Source: Bauldia sp.
Lineage (GTDB): Bacteria; Pseudomonadota; Alphaproteobacteria; Rhizobiales; Kaistiaceae
Direction: 5' to 3'
DNA length: 37,327 nucleotides
Assembly: GCA_022841545.1 (NCBI GenBank)
Contig: JALHRF010000030.1
Span: forward strand, 1-37,327
Shown piece by piece: positions 8,762 through 16,033 of the stretch (within the stretch, counting starts at the first letter, position 1; each line of letters starts with the position of its first letter). The position numbers and the translations under genes were made by a program. A model generated the notes under the pieces. The model was not told the origin of the DNA. It did not search any database and saw only the letters and a program-made list of their open reading frames with translations.

Positions 8762-9799
8762 CTAGCCGCCCTTGACGTTGATCGTGCCGTCGATGATGCC
8801 CTTCGACAGCGCCTCGATCTCCGCCTTGAGCTCGGCCGACACCGCCGATTCGAGATCGTGATAGGGGGCGAGGCCAACGCCGCCCGACGCGAGCGTGCCG
8901 ACCACGACGCCGCCCTGGAAGGTCCCGTCCATCGCCGCCTTGATCGCCGCCAACACGGTCGAGTCCATCTTCTTCTCGACCGAGGTCAGGTAGACTCCGC
9001 CATGCTCCGGGTCGGTGATGAACTGGTCGACGTCGACGCCGATGATCTTGAGCGCATCGGCGCCCATCTCCGCGGCCAGCGCCGCCGAGCCCAGCCCGAC
9101 CGGACCGGCCACCGGCATGACGATATCGGCGCCCTCGTCGGCAAGGTTCTTGGCGAAGGCGCGACCGTCGTCGAGGTTCGAGAAGTTGTTGGTGAACAGG
9201 CCTTCCTTGGCCGCCGGATCCCAGCCGAGCACCTGGACGCTGGTTCCCTTGGTCGCATTGTAGTGCTGCACGCCGTGGTAGAAGCCGTCCATGAAGATCG
9301 TCACCGGCGGGATGTTGATGCCGCCGAACGTGCCCACGATCCCCGACTTGGAGACGCCCGCCGCGAGGTAGCCCGCGAGGAAGGCCGCCTCGTCGGTCGC
9401 AAAGACCTGGCCGAGGACGTTCGGGATCGCCGGGTCGTAGGCGTAGTCGACGATCGAGAACTTGGTGCCGGGATTGGCCGCCGCGGCGGTCTGGGTGGCG
9501 TCGCCGAGCAGGAAGCCCACCGTGACGATGATGTCGCAGTTCTCGCCGATGAAGGAATTGATGTTCGGCTCGTAGTCGGTCTCGGCATTGGATTCGAGGA
9601 GCTTCGTCTCGACGCCGAGCTCCTTCTCGGCGTCCTGAACGCCCTTCCACGCCGTCTGGTTGAATCCCTTGTCATCGACGCCGCCGGTGTCGGTCACCTG
9701 GCAGGCCTTGAATGCCGCCGCCGGGGTCGCGGTCCCTGCCCCGATGACGGCAACGGTCGCGAGCGCCGCAAGCGTCGCAGTGATGGTCCTGATCCTCAA
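8762..9799 (-). CDS. BMP-family nucleoside-binding periplasmic protein
   Basis: The likely product is 345 residues from a TTG start at 9799, chosen because AGGAGG lies six bases before it and a Sec signal peptide (RIRTITATLAALATVAVIG, cleavage near PAAA) follows at once. An in-frame ATG 93 bases upstream would put a charged 31-residue tail before the signal and is less likely. The mature protein carries the BMP/PnrA motif DTGGVDDKGFNQTAW, then TVGFLLGD, and a late IGVDVDQF that matches the ligand site of purine-nucleoside-binding homologues. There is no lipobox cysteine, so it should be soluble in the periplasm, unlike the lipoprotein members. It delivers nucleosides to the importer encoded downstream. 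Confidence 0.9.
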   Translation of the reverse strand: MRIRTITATLAALATVAVIGAGTATPAAAFKACQVTDTGGVDDKGFNQTAWKGVQDAEKELGVETKLLESNAETDYEPNINSFIGENCDIIVTVGFLLGDATQTAAAANPGTKFSIVDYAYDPAIPNVLGQVFATDEAAFLAGYLAAGVSKSGIVGTFGGINIPPVTIFMDGFYHGVQHYNATKGTSVQVLGWDPAAKEGLFTNNFSNLDDGRAFAKNLADEGADIVMPVAGPVGLGSAALAAEMGADALKIIGVDVDQFITDPEHGGVYLTSVEKKMDSTVLAAIKAAMDGTFQGGVVVGTLASGGVGLAPYHDLESAVSAELKAEIEALSKGIIDGTINVKGG

Positions 9800-10015
9800 G
9801 AATGCCTCCTGTCTGAGCCTGTGTCCAAAAAAGGCTTCCCGTGGCCCCTGTCCTCGGGAACTGACGTCAAGCTTTGCATTTTCACCGCGCATCGTCGAGG
9901 CTCTTCACACTCGGGTCGCCGTCCGGCATCGGGATGACGCCGGGCGGCAAAGACGTTAGAAACCGCTATACTGGCGGAGTGTGTCATGCATAAGCGTCAC
10001 GGGAGAGGTCAATCC

Positions 10016-10060
10016 ATGAACGGTAGCGCCAAGGCCGATTCTCCGCCGGTCCACCGCTGA
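10016..10060 (+). CDS. 14-codon leader ORF upstream of cdd
   Basis: An ATG at 10016 is preceded by GGGAGAGG with six bases between, a much better ribosome binding site than any before cdd itself. The frame encodes MNGSAKADSPPVHR and stops at TGA 10058-10060, sharing its last base with the cdd ATG (TGATG). This is the classical layout for translational coupling, where ribosomes ending the leader restart on cdd. No codon run suggests amino-acid attenuation. The peptide itself is probably not functional. Confidence 0.5.
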   Translation: MNGSAKADSPPVHR

Positions 10061-10470
10061 TGGATAGGGCGCTCTTCGAGGCGGCGAGCGCGGTCCGGCT
10101 TCGCGCCCACGACCGTTACTCCGGTTTCAAGGTCGGCGTCGCACTCCGCACCGCGGCCGGCGTCGTGCACACCGGCTGCAACGTCGAGAATGCCTCGTTT
10201 CCCGAAGGCTGGTGCGCCGAGACGAGCGCCATCGGCCACATGGTCGCCTCATCCGATCCCGGCGACGGGCGCCGGATCGTCGAGGTAGCTGTAGTGGCGA
10301 CGGCCATCGGCGGCCGGCCCACCACCCCATGCGGCGGCTGCCGGCAGCGGCTCGCCGAATTCGGCAGCCCCGACACGCCGGTCCATTGCTACGATCCCGA
10401 GGGCCGCGGCGCGACCTGGTCGCTCGGCGAATTGCTCCCCCAGAGCTTCGAACTGAAGGGTCGGCGATGA
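10060..10470 (+). CDS. cdd: Cytidine deaminase
   Basis: The 136-residue protein deaminates cytidine and deoxycytidine to uridine and deoxyuridine in the cytoplasm. It has the zinc site of the family: CAETSAI (about residues 52-58) with the catalytic glutamate, and PCGGCRQRLAEF (about 93-104) with the other two cysteines. N-terminal YSGFKVGVAL and GCNVENASFPEG are conserved substrate-site segments. Its length fits the tetrameric class. The gene opens a plus-strand operon: its stop overlaps the punA start (ATGA), and its own start overlaps a short leader ORF, since no Shine-Dalgarno sequence precedes the cdd ATG. Confidence 0.95.
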   Translation: MDRALFEAASAVRLRAHDRYSGFKVGVALRTAAGVVHTGCNVENASFPEGWCAETSAIGHMVASSDPGDGRRIVEVAVVATAIGGRPTTPCGGCRQRLAEFGSPDTPVHCYDPEGRGATWSLGELLPQSFELKGRR

Positions 10471-11279
10471 GCGACAAGGCGGTGCTTGCCGCAGCGATGA
10501 TCCGGACCCGTCGCGACCTGCCCTACTCGGTCGGCCTCGTTCTCGGCTCCGGGCTCGGCAGCCTCGCCGAGGCGGTCTCGGATGCCGTCCGCATTCCCTT
10601 CTCCGCGCTCCCCGGCTTTCCCGCCTCCGGCGTTTCCTCCCACAAGGGCGAGGTCGTCGCCGGTCGGCTCGACGGGGTGCCGGTCGTGGTCTTTTCCGGC
10701 CGCGCCCACTACTACGAACGCGGCGACGCGGCGGCGATGCGCGTGCCGATCGCGACGCTGAAGGCGCTCGGCTGCGACACGCTGCTCCTCACCAACGCCG
10801 CGGGATCGCTTCGCACCGAAGTCGGCCCGGGCGAGATCATGCTGGTCACCGACCACATCAACTTCGCCGGCGCCAATCCGCTGATTGGCGAACCCACGGA
10901 TGATCGTTTCGTCGGCATGACCGGGGCCTATGACGCGAGCCTCCGGGCCGGCCTTCTCGGCGCGGCCGAACGCGAGGGCATCCGTCTCACCACCGGGGTC
11001 TACATGTGGTTCTCTGGCCCTTCCTTCGAGACGCCGGCCGAGATCCGCATGGCGCGAACGATGGGCGCCGACGCGGTCGGCATGTCGACGGTGCCGGAGG
11101 TGATCCTCGGCCGCTTCTGCCGCCTCCGGGTCGCGGCGGTGTCGACGATCACCAATTTCGCCGCCGGCATGACCGGCGCGGAAATCTCCCACGAGGAAAC
11201 CAAGGCGCTCGCGCCGGTCGGCGCGGCGAAGCTCGAGCGCGTGCTGCGCCGATTCCTCCGCGACCGCGGTTTGAGGTGA
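10467..11279 (+). CDS. punA: Purine-nucleoside phosphorylase, trimeric class
   Basis: The 270-residue product starts at the ATG overlapping the cdd stop; a longer in-frame extension upstream would overlap cdd for 250 bases and is rejected. The family motifs are VLGSGLGSLAE (about residues 23-33), SHKGEVVAG, GRAHYYE (phosphate site), TNAAGSL, GPSFETPAEIRM (about 190) and GMSTVPEV followed by TNFAAGM. These are typical of the homotrimeric PunA/PNP class that cleaves inosine, guanosine and their deoxy forms to base plus (deoxy)ribose 1-phosphate. The product feeds DeoB. deoA follows after three bases. Confidence 0.95.
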   Translation: MSDKAVLAAAMIRTRRDLPYSVGLVLGSGLGSLAEAVSDAVRIPFSALPGFPASGVSSHKGEVVAGRLDGVPVVVFSGRAHYYERGDAAAMRVPIATLKALGCDTLLLTNAAGSLRTEVGPGEIMLVTDHINFAGANPLIGEPTDDRFVGMTGAYDASLRAGLLGAAEREGIRLTTGVYMWFSGPSFETPAEIRMARTMGADAVGMSTVPEVILGRFCRLRVAAVSTITNFAAGMTGAEISHEETKALAPVGAAKLERVLRRFLRDRGLR

Positions 11280-11282
11280 CCC

Positions 11283-12596
11283 ATGCTCCCCCAGGAAATC
11301 ATCCGCAGGAAACGCGACGGCCACGCTCTCGACAGGGCCGAGATCGCCTTCATGGTCGAGGGCCTCACCCACGGCTCGGTGACCGAGGGCCAGATCGCGG
11401 CGCTGGCCATGGCGATCTTCTTCCGCGGCATGGAAATGTCCGAGCGGGTCGCACTGACCGAGGCAATGCGCGACTCCGGCGCGGTGCTGGACTGGACCGG
11501 GCTTGAGGGCCCGGTCCTCGACAAGCACTCAACCGGCGGCATCGGCGACAATGTCTCGCTGATGCTCGGACCGGCGATCGCCGCCTGTGGCGGCTTCGTG
11601 CCGATGATCTCGGGCCGCGGGCTCGGCCATGGCGGCGGCACGCTCGACAAGCTCGATTCGATCCCCGGCTATCGCACCAACCCCGACCTCGATCTCTTCC
11701 GGCGCGTGGTCGAGGACGTCGGTTGCGCGATCATCGGCCAGACCGCCGACCTCGCGCCCGCCGACCGCCGGCTCTACGCGATCCGCGACGTGACGGCGAC
11801 GGTCGAATCGGTGCCGCTGATCACCGGCTCGATCCTGTCGAAGAAGCTTGCCGAAGGCCTGGACGGCCTGATCCTCGACGTGAAGACCGGCAATGGCGCG
11901 TTCATGGTGACGCTCGACCAGGCCCGCGAACTCGCCGACAGCCTCGTCCGGGTCGCCAACGGCGCCGGCGTAAGGACAGCGGCGCTCATCACCGACATGA
12001 ACGAGTCGCTCGCCTCCGCCGCCGGTAACGCGGTCGAGGTGATCAACGCGGTCGATTTCCTGACCGGCCGGCATCGCGACCCGCGCCTCGAAGCGGTGAC
12101 GGTGGCGCTCGGGGCGGAGGTGCTCGTCCTCGGCGGCCTCGCGACCGACGCCATCGACGGCAAGCGGAAGATCGAGGACGCCTTCAGCGCCGGCCGCGCC
12201 GCCGAGGTGTTCGGGCGCATGGTGGAGGCGCTTGGCGGCCCCGGCGGCTTTGTTGAGAACGCGGGCTCGCATCTCCGGTTGGCGCCGGTAACCCGCGAGG
12301 TCGCGCCCAGCCGGCCCGGCATCGTTCAGTCCGTCGATTCGCGCGCGGTCGGCATCGCCATCATCGAGATGGGCGGCGGCCGGGCCCGTCCGGACGACAG
12401 GATCGACCATGGCGTCGGCTATACGCGGCTCGCCCCGGACGGCGCACCGGTCGGCGGCGACGACGCCCCGCTCGGCCTCGTCCATGCCCGCACCGAAGAC
12501 CACGCCGACAAGGCGGCGGCGGCCCTCCGCGCCGCCTACACGATCGGCGATGCAACGCCGCCGGAACGGCCGGTCGTGATCGAGCGGGTGGGGTAA
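11283..12596 (+). CDS. deoA: Thymidine phosphorylase
   Basis: The 437-residue enzyme splits thymidine and deoxyuridine into base and deoxyribose 1-phosphate. The N-terminal helical domain begins [18 protein letters not shown]; the phosphate loop [14 protein letters not shown] is near residues 80-93, and the family signature [16 protein letters not shown] near 114-129. KTGNGAFM near 201 contributes to base binding. In the signature, a glycine stands where many homologues have threonine (GHTGGT), a small change. The gene follows punA after three bases and precedes ppa by 18, so it is inside the salvage operon. Thymine or uracil released here could go to Upp or to the PreA route. Confidence 0.95.
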   Translation: MLPQEIIRRKRDGHALDRAEIAFMVEGLTHGSVTEGQIAALAMAIFFRGMEMSERVALTEAMRDSGAVLDWTGLEGPVLDKHSTGGIGDNVSLMLGPAIAACGGFVPMISGRGLGHGGGTLDKLDSIPGYRTNPDLDLFRRVVEDVGCAIIGQTADLAPADRRLYAIRDVTATVESVPLITGSILSKKLAEGLDGLILDVKTGNGAFMVTLDQARELADSLVRVANGAGVRTAALITDMNESLASAAGNAVEVINAVDFLTGRHRDPRLEAVTVALGAEVLVLGGLATDAIDGKRKIEDAFSAGRAAEVFGRMVEALGGPGGFVENAGSHLRLAPVTREVAPSRPGIVQSVDSRAVGIAIIEMGGGRARPDDRIDHGVGYTRLAPDGAPVGGDDAPLGLVHARTEDHADKAAAALRAAYTIGDATPPERPVVIERVG

Positions 12597-12614
12597 CAGG
12601 ACGAAGGCTCAGCC

Positions 12615-13145
12615 ATGCGCATCGACGCCGTATCCATCGGTTCCGACCCTCCCCGCGAGGTGAACGTCATCATCGAGGTCTCGATCGGCGGCGAGCCGAT
12701 CAAGTACGAGATGGACAAGGCGTCGGGGGCGCTGGTCGTCGACCGCTTCCTCTACACGCCGATGCGCTACCCGGGGAACTACGGCTTCATCCCGCACACG
12801 CTCTCCGGCGACGGCGACCCCTGCGACGTGCTGGTCGCCAACACCCGCGCCATCGTTCCCGGCGCGGTGATCAGCGTGCGGCCGGTCGGCGTGCTGGTCA
12901 TGGAAGACGACGGCGGGCAGGACGAAAAGATCATCGCCGTGCCGACGCGGAAGCTCACCGCGCGTTACGACGGGATCAAGCGCCACACCGACATGCCGGA
13001 CATCACGCTCCGCCAGATCGAGCACTTCTTCGCCCACTACAAGGACCTCGAACCTGGGAAGTGGGTCAGGATCGTCCGCTGGGGCGATATCGAGGAAGCT
13101 CACCGGCTGATCGAAGACGGCATCGCCAACGCCAGGCAGGGCTGA
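12615..13145 (+). CDS. ppa: Inorganic pyrophosphatase, family I
   Basis: The 176-residue protein is a soluble family I pyrophosphatase, hydrolysing pyrophosphate to phosphate with magnesium. The active-site motifs are IKYEMDK (about residues 34-40), [12 protein letters not shown] (about 55-66), the signature DGDPCDVLV (about 69-77), and later KHTD-like KRHTDMPDI. It ends with helix [11 protein letters not shown]. It lies 18 bases after deoA on the same strand. Position in the nucleoside operon makes sense since Upp releases pyrophosphate and phosphorolysis consumes phosphate; that is inference. It may be the only ppa of the genome, in which case an internal promoter is expected. Confidence 0.94.
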   Translation: MRIDAVSIGSDPPREVNVIIEVSIGGEPIKYEMDKASGALVVDRFLYTPMRYPGNYGFIPHTLSGDGDPCDVLVANTRAIVPGAVISVRPVGVLVMEDDGGQDEKIIAVPTRKLTARYDGIKRHTDMPDITLRQIEHFFAHYKDLEPGKWVRIVRWGDIEEAHRLIEDGIANARQG

Positions 13146-13169
13146 GGAACGGCCTCCCCCAAAAAGGCT

Positions 13170-13201
13170 GCCGCCGCCCGGTGGGGGTACCGGACGGCGG
13201 C
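13170..13201. terminator. Hairpin terminator between ppa and the L,D-transpeptidase gene
   Basis: Bases 13170-13182 pair with 13189-13201 over 13 positions with one mismatch, with a six-base loop. In the minus-strand direction the stem is followed by AGCC and then five T residues (13165-13161), so it fits an intrinsic terminator for the L,D-transpeptidase gene. For the plus-strand operon it lacks a U-run but may still end or protect the ppa transcript. Confidence 0.6.
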
Positions 13202-13288
13202 GGTGCAGACTGAGACACCGGTGAGGGGGGTGGCGGGATACCGGCGCTTTTCGAGGGGGGTCTCGCTCAGTCCGTAGCTCTTGATCCT

Positions 13289-13759
13289 TCAGCCCGTGAC
13301 CACGATCCTGGTGTTGAACTTGCCGTAGGTCTGGACCAGGTCGAAGAACTTTGCGGCGTGCTCCGGGGCAAGGCGGACGCAGCCATGCGAAGCGGGGTTG
13401 CCGAGCTGGCTGATCGCCTGGGTGCCATGCACCGCGATGCCCTGGTTGAAGAAGACCGCGTGCGGCATCGGCGCGTCGTCATACTGGCTCGACTTGTGGT
13501 CCTTGGAGAGCCAGGTCGGGGTGAACTTGCCGGTCGGAGTCTCGAAGCCGTTGGCGCCGGTCGAAACGTTCCAGACGTAGTTCCGGGTCTCGCCGCTGCC
13601 GGTGGTGACGGCGACGACCATCGTCTGCTCGGTGAGCGACACGGTCGCCACGACCTTCGGCTTGGGCTGGAAGATGTTGAGGAGGCCGGCCTGGCTCGGG
13701 GTCGCGAAGCCGATCACGACGGCGGCGGCGACTGCGATGGCGGCGATGAACCTGTTCAT
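13289..13759 (-). CDS. L,D-transpeptidase (YkuD family)
   Basis: The 156-residue protein has a signal peptide (hydrophobic residues 4-18, cleavage after SQA near 24) and then a YkuD catalytic domain. The active-site sequence is HGTQAIS (about residue 111) followed by NPASHGCVRL, with the catalytic cysteine and the histidine expected for this family. Such enzymes form 3-3 cross-links in peptidoglycan or attach proteins to it in the periplasm. The protein is near minimal length, with no LysM or binding domain. Three CRP-like palindromes lie 102-185 bases upstream of the start, so its transcription is probably tightly controlled. A good terminator lies downstream. Confidence 0.92.
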   Translation of the reverse strand: MNRFIAAIAVAAAVVIGFATPSQAGLLNIFQPKPKVVATVSLTEQTMVVAVTTGSGETRNYVWNVSTGANGFETPTGKFTPTWLSKDHKSSQYDDAPMPHAVFFNQGIAVHGTQAISQLGNPASHGCVRLAPEHAAKFFDLVQTYGKFNTRIVVTG

Positions 13760-13859
13760 GACACTACCCCGTTTCCCTGTCCGGGCCTCGTCGCGTTCTC
13801 GCGTCGGCAGCCCGTGTTGTTCTGTTGCGTCATGTATGGTCCCGCCCGGCCGATACCGC

Positions 13860-13875
13860 AGTGATGACCATCACA
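13860..13875. promoter_or_regulatory. CRP-like palindrome AGTGA-N6-TCACA (copy 2)
   Basis: Reads AGTGA-TGACCA-TCACA; the inner part GTGATG-AC-CATCAC is a perfect 14-base palindrome. Its centre is 108 bases upstream of the L,D-transpeptidase start. A weak -10 candidate, CATACA, on the minus strand at 13838-13833 would put a start site near 13826 and this palindrome near -41.5, the position of class II CRP activation. That promoter assignment is tentative. Confidence 0.6.
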
Positions 13876-13890
13876 AACGCGATGCTGCGA

Positions 13891-13906
13891 AGTGAACGCT
13901 GTCACA
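13891..13906. promoter_or_regulatory. CRP-like palindrome AGTGA-N6-TCACA (copy 3)
   Basis: Reads AGTGA-ACGCTG-TCACA. The centre is 31 bases from copy 2, about three helical turns, so proteins on both would lie on the same DNA face. It shares the ten fixed bases with the other three copies, while its six-base spacer is different, as expected of a protein-binding site rather than a sequence duplication. Confidence 0.6.
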
Positions 13907-13927
13907 ATTCCGGCGTTCCAAACGCGG

Positions 13928-13943
13928 AGTGATCCCGTTCACA
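13928..13943. promoter_or_regulatory. CRP-like palindrome AGTGA-N6-TCACA (copy 4)
   Basis: Reads AGTGA-TCCCGT-TCACA, 37 bases from copy 3 and 27 bases downstream of the deoB stop codon. It is the outermost of the three clustered sites before the L,D-transpeptidase gene. Confidence 0.55.
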
Positions 13944-13969
13944 CGCGCTCCGTCGGGGCAGAGAGCTCG

Positions 13970-15202
13970 TTACCTGCCGGAAGGCAGGAAGCTCCGTCCG
14001 TGGGCCCCCGGCGCCAGGCCGAGATGGGCGGCGACCGTCTCGCCGATATCGGCGAAGGTTTCGCGCCGGCCGATCCGGCCGCCGCCGATGCCGGGACCGA
14101 AGGCAACGATCGGTACATGCTCGCGGGTATGGTCGGTGCCGCGGAAGGTCGGGTCGTTGCCGTGGTCGGCGGTGATGATCGCGAGGTCGCCCGGCTTCAG
14201 CCTCGCCTCGAGCTCCGGGAGCCGTCGGTCGAAGGCCTCCAGCGCCGCAGCGTAGCCGGCGACATCACGGCGATGGCCGTAGAGCGAATCGAAATCGACG
14301 AAATTGGCGAAGACGAGATCGCCGTCCCCTGCCTTGTCGAGCGCGGCGAGCATGGCGTCGAACAGGGCCATGTCGTTCGGCGCCTTCGACACGTCGCTGA
14401 CGCCGCGATGGGCGAAGATGTCGCCGATCTTGCCGACCGCGAGTACCCGGCGCCCGGCGGCGACGGCGCGGTCGAGGAGCGTCGGTTCCGGCGGCGGGAC
14501 CGCGTAGTCTCGGCGGTCGGCGGTCCGCGTGAAGTCGCGTGCATCGGTGCCGGCGAAGGGCCGTGCAATGACCCGGCCGATATTGAGCGGGTCGACGAGG
14601 CGGCGCGCGATCTCGCAGACCTCATAGAGACGGTCGAGGCCGAAGGCTTTCTCGTGCGCGGCGATCTGGAAGACGGAATCGGCCGAGGTGTAGCAGATCG
14701 GCTTGCCCGTCCGGACATGCTCCTCGCCGAGTTCGGCGACGATTTCGGTTCCGGACGCATGCCTGTTGCCGAGAATGCCGGGGAGCTTGGCTTCGCGGAT
14801 CAGGGCATCCGTGAGCTCCTTCGGAAACGCCGGGATGGTCTCAGGGAAGTAGCCCCATTCGAAGGGAACCGGAACGCCGGCGATCTCCCAGTGACCCGAC
14901 GGCGTGTCCTTGCCCTTCGAGACCTCGACGCCGTAGCCCCACCAACCTTCCGGCGGACCGGAATGACCCAGGTCGGGGAGCGGTGCGCCGCGCGAGGCTT
15001 CGGCCGCGGCCCCGAAGCCGAGCCGGTCGAGGTTCGGCACGTAGAGCGGGCCCGAGCGGAGTCCTTCCCGGTCGCCGCCGCCTTCGGTGCAGGCTTCGGC
15101 AATGTGCCCGAACGTATCGGCCCCGGCGTCGCCGAAGTCCGCAGCGTCCTCGGCGGCGCCGATGCCGACGGAATCCATCACCATGATGACGGCGCGATTC
15201 AT
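13970..15202 (-). CDS. deoB: Phosphopentomutase
   Basis: The 410-residue protein interconverts (deoxy)ribose 1-phosphate and 5-phosphate, linking the nucleoside phosphorylases to pentose-phosphate and triose metabolism. It belongs to the alkaline-phosphatase-like metalloenzymes: [12 protein letters not shown] near residues 9-20 and DTFGHIAEA near 29-37 near the N-terminus; [12 protein letters not shown] near 96-107; [15 protein letters not shown] near 303-317; and [20 protein letters not shown] near 344-363, which supply the manganese ligands. Length fits the family (about 400). The gene is transcribed away from upp and towards the L,D-transpeptidase, so it is not in the cdd operon though it shares the pathway. 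Confidence 0.95.
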   Translation of the reverse strand: MNRAVIMVMDSVGIGAAEDAADFGDAGADTFGHIAEACTEGGGDREGLRSGPLYVPNLDRLGFGAAAEASRGAPLPDLGHSGPPEGWWGYGVEVSKGKDTPSGHWEIAGVPVPFEWGYFPETIPAFPKELTDALIREAKLPGILGNRHASGTEIVAELGEEHVRTGKPICYTSADSVFQIAAHEKAFGLDRLYEVCEIARRLVDPLNIGRVIARPFAGTDARDFTRTADRRDYAVPPPEPTLLDRAVAAGRRVLAVGKIGDIFAHRGVSDVSKAPNDMALFDAMLAALDKAGDGDLVFANFVDFDSLYGHRRDVAGYAAALEAFDRRLPELEARLKPGDLAIITADHGNDPTFRGTDHTREHVPIVAFGPGIGGGRIGRRETFADIGETVAAHLGLAPGAHGRSFLPSGR

Positions 15203-15303
15203 GCTGCGAGATTATGGCATGGCGTCCGGGAAGGGAAACGGCGACGAACCCGGCCCTTTTGCGGCAAGGCGCAGCCGGCACGGTGGACAACGCGTGCTTG
15301 GCC

Positions 15304-15333
15304 TTGGCGCGACCGCCGCTCCGGGGCTATGAC
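15304..15333 (+). promoter_or_regulatory. Candidate promoter for upp
   Basis: TTGGCG (15304-15309) and TATGAC (15328-15333) are separated by 18 bases and lie 40 bases before the upp start, in the region shared with the divergent deoB. The match to a sigma-70 promoter is moderate and rests on inspection only. Confidence 0.3.
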
Positions 15334-15372
15334 TGCCCTCAGCGCATCAAGCAGCAAGGGGTCAAAGGCCAG

Positions 15373-16002
15373 ATGCAAGGCGTCCACGTCGTCGACCACC
15401 CCCTCGTCCAGCACAAGCTGACGCTGATGCGGGACAAGCACACGTCAACGGCGGGCTTCCGCCAGCTTCTCCGGGAGATCGCGCTGCTCCTCACCTACGA
15501 GGTGACCCGCGACCTGAAACTCACCACGACGCGGATCGAGACTCCGCTCGGCGGAATGGATGCGCCGATCCTCGCCGGCAAGAAGCCGGTCTTCGCCCCG
15601 ATCCTGCGCGCAGGCATCGGGCTCCTCGAGGGCATGCTCGACCTCGTGCCCTCGGCCCGCGTCGCCCATATCGGCATCTACCGGAACCCGGAGACGCTGG
15701 AGCCGGTCGAATACTACTTCAAGGCGCCGGAGGACCTGGCGGAGCGCCTTGTGATCGTCGTCGATCCGATGCTCGCCACCGCCAACTCGGCGAGTGCGGC
15801 GATCGAGCGGCTCAAGGCGCGCGGCGCCCGCGACATCCGCTTTGTCTGCCTGCTCGCAGCGCCCGAGGGCATCGAGCGCTTCCAGCGCTTCCAGCCCGGC
15901 ATCCCGATCTACACCGCGGCGATCGACGAGTACCTCAACGACCACGGCTATATCGTCCCCGGCCTCGGCGACGCCGGCGATCGCCTCTACGGGACGAAGT
16001 GA
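15373..16002 (+). CDS. upp: Uracil phosphoribosyltransferase
   Basis: The 209-residue protein joins uracil and PRPP into UMP and pyrophosphate. The start at ATG 15373 gives the family N-terminus [16 protein letters not shown]; an open extension of 53 codons upstream lacks family similarity and crosses the promoter region. Motifs are [12 protein letters not shown] (about residues 77-88), [16 protein letters not shown] and the PRPP loop [12 protein letters not shown] (about 129-140), where most homologues have TGGSA or TGNSA. The C-terminal [13 protein letters not shown] is the uracil-binding segment. It is divergent from deoB and completes the pyrimidine salvage branch. Confidence 0.95.
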   Translation: MQGVHVVDHPLVQHKLTLMRDKHTSTAGFRQLLREIALLLTYEVTRDLKLTTTRIETPLGGMDAPILAGKKPVFAPILRAGIGLLEGMLDLVPSARVAHIGIYRNPETLEPVEYYFKAPEDLAERLVIVVDPMLATANSASAAIERLKARGARDIRFVCLLAAPEGIERFQRFQPGIPIYTAAIDEYLNDHGYIVPGLGDAGDRLYGTK

Positions 16003-16033
16003 CACCGGCCCAGGGCGGACGCGGGGTATCCGG

